Shown here one piece after another: positions 1-5,700 of a stretch of DNA of 5,959 nt. The notes under the pieces are model-generated. The model did no database searches. It worked only from the letters and a program-made list of their open reading frames with translations, and was not told the DNA's origin. Positions within the stretch are counted from its first letter, which is position 1. Every line of letters begins with the position of its first letter. The position numbers and the translations under genes were made by a program. This stretch comes from Cryomorphaceae bacterium (GTDB lineage: Bacteria > Bacteroidota > Bacteroidia > Flavobacteriales_G > Salibacteraceae): positions 1-5,959 of the forward strand of contig PXEK01000324.1 of the NCBI GenBank assembly GCA_003564735.1, given 5' to 3'.

Positions 1-1014
1 AAAATTATCGAGGCGGCCCACCGGCTGATGGACAAACGGGGTTACGGGATGTCGTCGGTCCGTTTTATTTGCGGTACTCAGGATATTCACCGGGAGCTGG
101 AAAGGAAAATTGCCGATTTCGTGAAAATGGAGGATGCGATACTGTACGCAGCGGCTTTTGATGCAAACGGAGGATTATTTGAACCGTTATTCGGTCCGGA
201 TGATGCCATTATCTCCGACCAGCTCAATCACGCCTCAATTATCGACGGTGTGCGTTTGTGTAAGGCCGCGCGCTACCGCTACGAGAATAACAATATGGAA
301 GATTTGGAGGAGCAGCTTAAAGCCGCAGAGGGAGCACGCTTTAAAACGATAGTTACCGATGGTGTTTTCTCGATGGACGGTTATGTGGCGCAGTTGGATA
401 AAATTTGTGATTTAGCCGAGAAGTACGATGCGTTGGTAATGGTTGACGATTGCCATGCCACGGGTTTTATAGGCAAAACGGGTCGAGGTACCCACGAACT
501 TAACGATGTTATGGGTCGGGTCGATATTATCACCGGCACTTTGGGTAAAGCCCTGGGCGGGGCTATGGGAGGTTTTACCTCGGGTCGCAAAGAAATTATT
601 GAAATGCTGCGTCAGCGTTCGCGCCCGTACTTGTTCTCGAATTCATTGGCTCCCGCAATTGTAGGTGCGTCAAACGCTGTTTTTGACTTGTTGAGCGAAA
701 GTACTCATTTACGTGATAAACTGGAAGATAACGTAAGTTACTTTAAGAAAGAGATTAAGTCTGCGGGATTTGATATCAAAGACGGTGCTTCAGCCATTGT
801 GCCGATTATGTTGTATGATGCAGCGCTTTCACAAAAGTTTGCTGACAGACTTCTGGAAAAGGGCATTTATGTCATCGGATTCTTTTATCCTGTGGTTCCT
901 AAGGGGCAGGCTCGTATTCGTGTTCAGCTTTCTGCCGCTCACGAGAAGGAGCACCTGGACGCTGCCGTAAAGGCGTTTAAGGAAGTAGGTGAGGAGCTTG
1001 GTGTTTTGAAGTAG
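1..1014 (+). CDS. kbl: Glycine C-acetyltransferase (2-amino-3-ketobutyrate CoA ligase), 5'-truncated
   Basis: This PLP enzyme of the alpha-oxoamine synthase family cleaves 2-amino-3-ketobutyrate with CoA to glycine and acetyl-CoA, after threonine dehydrogenase, in the cytoplasm. The frame is open from base 1 and gives 337 residues before the TAG at 1012-1014. Against the 398-residue E. coli enzyme, about 60 N-terminal residues lie outside the window; the ATG at 28 is internal. Near-identical blocks include [71 protein letters not shown] and [14 protein letters not shown]. Counting from base 1, Asp149 and His152 (VDDCH), Thr180, the Schiff-base Lys183 (codon 547-549) and Arg307 match E. coli Asp210, His213, Thr241, Lys244 and Arg368; His77 matches His136. 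One difference is AAAF where E. coli has SSCF, so Cys112 is replaced by Ala. No clear terminator follows the stop. Identification is firm. Confidence 0.97.
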   Translation, partial: KIIEAAHRLMDKRGYGMSSVRFICGTQDIHRELERKIADFVKMEDAILYAAAFDANGGLFEPLFGPDDAIISDQLNHASIIDGVRLCKAARYRYENNNMEDLEEQLKAAEGARFKTIVTDGVFSMDGYVAQLDKICDLAEKYDALVMVDDCHATGFIGKTGRGTHELNDVMGRVDIITGTLGKALGGAMGGFTSGRKEIIEMLRQRSRPYLFSNSLAPAIVGASNAVFDLLSESTHLRDKLEDNVSYFKKEIKSAGFDIKDGASAIVPIMLYDAALSQKFADRLLEKGIYVIGFFYPVVPKGQARIRVQLSAAHEKEHLDAAVKAFKEVGEELGVLK

Positions 1015-1098
1015 GGTGGCGTTGACTTGAGGCTGTTAATTCGGTTTGCAAAGGGATAGAACGCGGATGAAGCGGATTGAACGGATTGGCGCAGATTT

Positions 1099-1111
1099 GC
1101 TGCTTCGCAGC
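1099..1111. repeat. Short hairpin of repeat copy A
   Basis: GCTGC-TTC-GCAGC is a perfect 5-bp stem with a 3-base loop. The same hairpin recurs as CTGC-TTC-GCAG at 1387-1397 in copy C and 1531-1541 in copy D, and in altered form (CTGCTTGCGCAG) in copy B. A second small stem, CAGC-TTC-GCTG, lies at 1428-1438 in copy C. Conservation of the stem across diverged copies suggests that the structure is a defining part of the unit, though similar short palindromes are common in such elements. Confidence 0.6.
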
Positions 1112-1117
1112 GAGAGA

Positions 1118-1147
1118 GGGATTCGGGATTAGGGATTAGGGATTGGG
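1118..1147 (+). other. Potential G-quadruplex: five GGG tracts within 30 bases
   Basis: GGG runs sit at 1118-1120, 1125-1127, 1132-1134, 1139-1141 and 1145-1147, separated by ATTC, ATTA, ATTA and ATT. This fits the usual G3 N1-7 quadruplex pattern with one tract to spare. It is followed to 1179 by a purine-rich stretch of GGAGG, GGAGTTTGG-like words. The G-rich strand is the coding strand of the upstream kbl gene, so an RNA read through from kbl would carry it. It sits exactly where repeat copy A loses its second half, so it probably arrived by insertion or replacement. The motif is direct; formation of the structure is not shown. Confidence 0.7.
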
Positions 1148-1192
1148 AGGCCGGAAGTTTGGAGGTTTGGGAGTTTGGAAAGCCACTCTCGG

Positions 1193-1209
1193 CAGCGTTT
1201 GAAACGCTG
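1193..1209. repeat. 17-bp palindrome
   Basis: CAGCGTTTGAAACGCTG is a perfect inverted repeat with 8-bp arms around a single G. The symmetry continues outward with a G:T mismatch and then a G:C pair. It lies between the G-rich segment and repeat copy B, and its right arm overlaps the ACGCTGT word that opens copy B. It could be a short interspersed palindrome or an intrinsic part of the repeat boundary. No poly-T tract follows on the + strand, so it is not a convincing terminator. Confidence 0.55.
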
Positions 1210-1660
1210 TCGCTGTAAAGAGAACGGATAGACGTGGATTTTGCTGCTTGCGCAGCTGCAATTGCTCTGCATCATTACGCAGATACGGCTTCGCTGCATC
1301 GCAAATGACACTGATTTTACGCTGTTAAAACCGTTTGCCAGATAGAACGCGGATGACGCAGATTAAATAGATTTTCGCGGATTTGACTGCTTCGCAGCAC
1401 GGGATTCTTTGCATCTTTACGCTGATGCAGCTTCGCTGTACCACTGATTACACTGGTTTAACGCTGTTAATTCCGTTTGCAAAGGGATAGAACGCGGATG
1501 ACGCGGATTTAGCGGATTGGCGCAGATTTGCTGCTTCGCAGTGCAAGATTCTCTGCAATTATACACTGATACAGCTTCGATGCATCGCTGATTGCGCTGA
1601 TTTTACGCTGTTCATTCCTTTTGCTTATTTGCTTTGTAGAGGTAGCCGGTTACCCTAATC

Positions 1661-1862
1661 TGACAGGTTTCGTTTGACCTTCAACAAGTTAACAACTTTC
1701 ATTTGAGGTAATCACTCTAGCGTTTGTACTTTGTCTGAAAACCTGTAAGGTTTCACAAATTATTAAAATACAAGATCTTGCAGGTTTGCTACATGATATC
1801 AAATTCCCAATAGTTTTTAACGATGTAAATGATTTAGTTTGTTCAGGTTTGATCACAACCTG
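1661..1862. repeat. AACCTG/CAGGTT inverted-repeat remnants
   Basis: This AT-rich stretch holds several copies of one word in both orientations. TGACAGGTTT is at 1661-1670. AAACCTG (1739-1745) and CAGGTTT (1781-1787) form the ends of an imperfect inverted repeat about 49 bp long. CAGGTT (1844-1849) and AACCTG (1857-1862) flank a TGATCAC spacer. Words of this kind (AAACCTGTAAGGTTT, CTTGCAGGTTT) are familiar as interspersed intergenic repeats in Bacteroidota. The stretch looks like accumulated repeat debris rather than a gene or a regulator site. A 60-codon reverse-strand frame across it has no recognisable protein features. Confidence 0.55.
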
Positions 1863-1894
1863 TCTGGTCAATCAACTTGCTTATAGTAACTTAT

Positions 1895-1977
1895 AAGCCC
1901 CGGAGGGGCGAAACCTTTGTAGAATATCTGTGCAGCTAAATATTCCTGAGCGCCGCAGGTGCGACACCTTTGCAGAA
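1895..1977. repeat. Two related 30-bp hairpin elements, 53 bp apart
   Basis: The first element (1895-1924) contains GCCCC-GGA-GGGGC followed by GAAACCTTTGTAGAA. The second (1948-1977) contains GCGCC-GCA-GGTGC followed by GACACCTTTGCAGAA. They agree at 24 of 30 positions by my count. Two differences, C to G in the left arm and G to T in the right, change a C:G pair to a G:T wobble, so the stem survives. Elements reading AGCCCC-GGAGGGGCGA followed by TTTGTAGAA are widespread between genes in Bacteroidota to my knowledge, with no established role. Confidence 0.65.
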
Positions 1978-2128
1978 GTAGCACAACTGCGTTCATCAGT
2001 TTACCCTCTCAGTTTAACTGACTTAGGGCGTAAGGATGCAGAACGAGCATGGCTATTACAATATTATCAACACCGCAATACCCAACTTTAAATAATACAA
2101 TCTACACGCAAAAAAACCTTTTTAAAAA
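1978..2128. other. Presumed upstream region of the metal-efflux operon
   Basis: No gene is visible here. The stretch contains TCAGTTTA twice (1996-2003 and 2009-2016), an AACTG (1985-1989) that can pair with CAGTT (1997-2001), and the near-palindrome CAGTT-T-AACTG (2010-2020). These could form an operator for the efflux genes, but they match no metal-regulator box I know. Near its end, an A run and a T run (2110-2122) make only a weak AT stem. Regulatory function is inference. Confidence 0.3.
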
Positions 2129-2135
2129 TTGTTCG

Positions 2136-2143
2136 TACTTTTG
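2136..2143 (+). promoter_or_regulatory. Bacteroidota-type -7 promoter box (TAnnTTTG)
   Basis: TACTTTTG matches the TAnnTTTG -7 consensus used by the primary sigma factor of Bacteroidota. No good -33 TTTG is visible about 20 bases further upstream; the sequence there is an A/T-rich run. The box ends three bases before the ATG at 2147. Transcription would be expected to start within a few bases of that ATG, giving an mRNA with almost no leader. The consensus is established; use of this copy is inferred. Confidence 0.5.
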
Positions 2144-2146
2144 CTC

Positions 2147-2650
2147 ATGGTGAAAAAGGGAATTGCCATATTTTTAAGTGTGCTCACGCTCGTGATGAAT
2201 GTGCACTTTACCGTGGGTGAACATTTTTGCTCGGGCGATAAAGTTTCGGCGGCGATTGTGTGGTTAGATGCCGATATATCCTGCAAGTCTGAAAACAAAG
2301 ATGCCCGATGCGCCGCAAAAAACGAAAAAGCATGTTGTCCGTTCAAAGCTCAGTTTGCCGAGGAGGAAATCGATCCGACTCCTTCATGTTCTTCGCATCA
2401 TGCCCCTTCTTCAACGCCGACTTTTAATACGTCCGGTTGCTGTGAAACGGTGTTTACCGGTGTAAGTGCCGATGTTCAATCGGTGCTATCCACTTTAGTG
2501 CAGGATATCACCTTTACGTTTCAAGCGGTTACGGCCGATGTTTTAAAGTCGGTGTGTTTCTCGTTTACTCCCAAATTCGAGTATCACACTTTTTGGCCGC
2601 CCCCGCTGAATCGCTCTTTTAGCGTTCTTTTTCAGGTTTTCCGTTTATAG
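2147..2650 (+). CDS. Exported cysteine-rich HYC_CC_PP-type small protein
   Basis: This 167-residue protein has an N-terminal MVKK followed by a hydrophobic stretch (about 5-18) typical of a Sec signal or membrane anchor, so it probably works in the periplasm or envelope. It shows the signatures of the Bacteroidota HYC_CC_PP family: His-Phe-Cys at 26-28 (HYC variant), Cys-Cys at 63-64 and again at 98-99, and a PPPLNR segment at 151-156. There are nine cysteines (28, 46, 55, 63, 64, 81, 98, 99, 137) and a His-His pair at 84-85 in a Ser/Pro-rich stretch (78-92), which suggests soft-metal binding. ATG 2147 was chosen because it begins exactly with the signal-like sequence and follows the promoter box; a TTG at 2129 would place the box inside the gene. 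It lies 82 bp upstream of a CusA-type pump, a recurring association for this family in my recollection. Its biochemical role is unproven; a metal chaperone or sensor is inference. Confidence 0.88.
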   Translation: MVKKGIAIFLSVLTLVMNVHFTVGEHFCSGDKVSAAIVWLDADISCKSENKDARCAAKNEKACCPFKAQFAEEEIDPTPSCSSHHAPSSTPTFNTSGCCETVFTGVSADVQSVLSTLVQDITFTFQAVTADVLKSVCFSFTPKFEYHTFWPPPLNRSFSVLFQVFRL

Positions 2651-2732
2651 AATTTCAGGTTTTATGATTTCCGGATGTCGATTCGTATCCGGAGGGTCAT
2701 TTCTATGTCTCTTTACCTGAAATTTTATATTT
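2651..2732 (+). promoter_or_regulatory. Structured spacer between the small Cys-rich gene and cusA
   Basis: An outer 10-bp perfect inverted repeat, AATTTCAGGT (2651-2660) and ACCTGAAATT (2715-2724), encloses an inner 7-bp hairpin, TCCGGAT (2670-2676) and ATCCGGA (2687-2693). TTTCAGGTTTT at 2653-2663 is also present at 2630-2640, inside the end of the upstream gene, so the right outer arm could pair with either copy. GGAGG (2691-2695) partly lies in the inner stem. I see no TAnnTTTG box and no T-tract terminator, so cotranscription of the two genes is likely. The repeats are direct observations; a role as an attenuator, an mRNA-processing site or a translation control element is inference. Confidence 0.5.
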
Positions 2733-5700
2733 ATGCTGAATCAAATCATTCGTTTTTTTCTCGTTAATAAGCTCGTAGCGGCACTGCTTGCTGCGGGATT
2801 CCTCATTGTCGGACTCATTCATGCGCCGTTTTTTAGCGGTGACGGTTTGCTTTCCTCCAAACCCGTTGCGGTAGACGCTATTCCCGATATCGGTGAAAAC
2901 CAGCAAATCGTTTTTACCGCCAAAGCGGGGTGGTCGCCTCGCGATATTGAAGACCAAATTACATATCCGCTTACATCTTATCTGTTGGGCATTCCGGGGG
3001 TAAAATCGGTGCGCAGTAACTCCATGCCCGACTTCTCGGCAGTGTACATCATTTTTGATGATGATATGGATTTTTACGAGTCCCGGTCGCGAATCACCGA
3101 AAAGCTAAACTCCATTCCGGCCAATCTCCTTCCCGAGGGGGTGAGTCCGGCACTCGGCCCCGACGCTACGGCGCTCGGACAAGTTTTTTGGTACACCATT
3201 GAAGGTCGGGATGAAAACGGCAACGTCACCGGCGGTTGGGATTTGAATGAAATTAGGTCGGTTCAAGATTATTATGTGAAGTATGGACTCAACGCCGCTG
3301 AGGAGGTGTCAGAGGTGGCTTCTATTGGCGGACACGTCAAGGAATATCAAATTGATGTTGACCCCGCCGCGTTGCAAAAGTACAACGTGCCCATAACCAA
3401 AGTGGCTCGTGCCGTTCAGTCGGCAAACCGCGATGTGGGCGCAAAGACTTTAGAAATTAACCAAGTAGAGTACCTTGTGCGCGGTATCGGAACCTTGAAA
3501 TCTGTTCATGATGTAGAAAATATTGTCGTTCAGTCCGAAGGTCATACACCCCTGCGTATTAAAGATATCGCCAAAGTGAATTTGGGTCCGCAAGAAAGGC
3601 GCGGCGCACTGGATCGTGACGGCGCCGAAGTGGTGGGCGGAGTAGTGGTGGCACGCTTTGGAGCAAATCCGCTCAACGTCATTGAAAACACCAAAAAGAA
3701 AATCGCGGAGTTGGAGCCCGGTATGCCCGAAAAGGTACTTGCCGACGGAACTACGAGCAAACTCACCATCGTGCCTTTTTATGATCGCTCGCACCTCATC
3801 AGGGAAACCCTGGGAACACTGCAAGATGCCCTTTCACTTCAAGTCCTCATTACCATACTGGTGATTGTGGTGATGATTCTCAACTTACGCACATCCTTTG
3901 TTATTTCGTCGGTTATGCCCATTTCGGTACTGGCGGTGTTTATTGCCATGTATTACCTGGGTGTGGACGCCAATATTGTTTCGCTTTCGGGGATTGCTAT
4001 TTCGATCGGAACCCTTATAGACCTGGGCGTGATTTTGACCGAGAACATTCTAAAGCACATCGAGGAGAAAACCGGCAAAAGCATGCTCGAATACGTTTAC
4101 AACGGCGCGGCAGAGGTTAGCGGTGCAATACTCACTGCCGTTACTACGACTATCGTTAGTTTTATTCCGGTCTTCACCCTACGAGCCGCTGAAGGGAAGT
4201 TGTTTTTTCCGTTGGCATTCACCAAAACGTTTGCCTTGCTGGCGGCTTTGCCCGTAACGCTTTTGTTGCTGCCGGCCGCGGTGCATATTCTGTTTAATAT
4301 TAAACCGCGCGGTAATAAGTATAAATACGTGTTGAACGGACTTCTAACCCTTGTGGGATTGATAGTTCTCATTCTCGGTTACTCGTGGGCGGGAATCACG
4401 TTAACGCTTATTGGTGCGGCTAACCTGGTTACTCTTTTTGCGGGTGAAAAGGCCGGTTGGTTAAAGCATTCGCCTTTCGTAATTACCGCCGTAGCCGTGA
4501 GTTGGCTGCTGGCTGTTGAATGGCTGCCTTTGGGTCCGTCGGTATCTACTTTCTCAAACTATTTCTTCGTATTGCTCGCGCTTACCTTAATTTTGGGAGT
4601 GATGCTCCTCATTAAACACTATTATGAAGGGCTGTTGCGCTTTTTGCTGCGACACAAAACCGCATTTTTGGTCGTACCGGCCGGATTAATCATTCTGGCG
4701 TTATACATTTGGTTGGGCGCTCAAACAGTCCTTAAGCCGTTGACCTATGCGGCAGAAGCCGTAGGTTGGAATATTCAGGAAAGCCGACCGTTCAAAAAAC
4801 TCGATGAGGCCTTCCCGGGAACGGGGAAAGAGTTTATGCCGTCGTTGGATGAGGGAAGTTTCTTGCTCATGCCCACAACCATGCCTCACGCCGGATTTTC
4901 AAAGGCGCAAGAAATCATGGAACTCATTGATATGGCCGTTTCTCAAATTCCGGAGGTGGAAGAAACAATTGGCAAGCTGGGCAGGGTGGAGTCGGCATTA
5001 GATCCCGCGCCGGTTTCGATGTACGAGAATGTCATCAACTACCTTCCCGAATACGCCGTGAACGATCGCGGAAACCGTACGCGCTACGCGGTAACCGCCT
5101 CAGGTGATTATCTGTTTGTTCTCCAAAACGGCGATACGGCGGTGCTCAGTGCTCAAAAGGATTGGGTTCTGACCAAGAATAAAGACACCTTACACCTCAA
5201 TGTAAATATGCGTCCGTTAGATCAGGCTCCCGAGGTGAAACGCGCGCTGAGTAATGTTGCCGACCGACTCATTGAAGATGATAACGGAAACTTTTACCGC
5301 CACTGGCGACCACATATTCAGTCGCCCGACGATATTTGGGATGAAATTACGAGGGCGGTGAAAATACCCGGACTCACATCTGCACCCAAATTGCAACCTA
5401 TTGAAACGCGGCAAGTGATGCTGCAAACCGGGATGCGAGCGCCGATGGGCGTTAAGGTTTTTGGTCCTGATTTAGAAACTATTGAAGACTTTGCGATTAA
5501 GGTAGAGGAAATTCTCAAATCTGTACCGCAAGTAAAACAACAAGCCGTATTTGCCGATAGAATAGTGGGCAAACCCTATATTATTGCCGATGTAAATCGC
5601 GAAAATGCAGCGCGTTACGGACTCAACAGTGATGATATTTGGGCGGTGTTTGAAACGGCGGCGGGCGGCATGCCTATCACGCAAACCCTTGAAGGCAGGG

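Larger units (their letters stand above)
1032..1612. repeat. Imperfect tandem repeat array, unit about 143 bp, about four copies
   Basis: The recurring unit begins ACGCTGTTAA, continues with GTTTGCAAAGGGATAGAACG and several GCGGAT/GCAGAT words 8-10 bases apart, then a CTGC-TTC-GCAG hairpin, an ATTCT.TGCA word, a CAGCTTCG segment and CTGATTTTACGCTGTT, which opens the next unit. Copy A (1032-1110) has only the first half. Copy B (1204-1318) is shortened in its GCGGAT part. Copies C (1319-1460) and D (1461-1604) are complete at 142 and 144 bp, and 1605-1612 is a trailing boundary word. The heads of A and D match at 75 of 79 positions by my count, closer than either is to B or C. No open frame crosses the array on a gene-like scale. 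Similar GCGGAT-rich intergenic repeats occur in Bacteroidota genomes in my recollection; their function is unknown to me. Confidence 0.85.

Noticed and set aside
1129..1311. 60-codon reverse-strand frame across the repeat array
   Set aside because: It is made of the G-rich segment and repeat copy B read backwards, with no family resemblance and no plausible start context.
1032..1612. CRISPR array
   Set aside because: Units of about 143 bp are joined directly and diverge along their whole length; there are no short identical repeats with unique spacers and no cas genes.
1689..1871. 60-codon reverse-strand frame in the AT-rich intergenic part
   Set aside because: Most of it is translation of AACCTG-type repeat DNA, and no promoter or protein features are visible.
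2110..2122. Intrinsic terminator from the A-run/T-run
   Set aside because: The stem would be only A:T pairs with a two-base loop, and it sits in the promoter region of the next gene.
1015..2128. tRNA, small structured RNA or riboswitch in the intergenic region
   Set aside because: I could find no cloverleaf, CCA end or known riboswitch core; the structures seen are short repeat hairpins.
2129..2146. TTG start six codons upstream for the Cys-rich protein
   Set aside because: It would put the TAnnTTTG box inside the coding region and adds residues before a clean MVKK signal start.
2122..2346. 74-codon reverse-strand frame over the start of the Cys-rich gene
   Set aside because: It is a shadow of a real gene on the + strand with family motifs.
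3450..3824. 124-codon reverse-strand frame inside the pump gene
   Set aside because: It lies wholly within conserved RND coding sequence and is a consequence of its codon bias.
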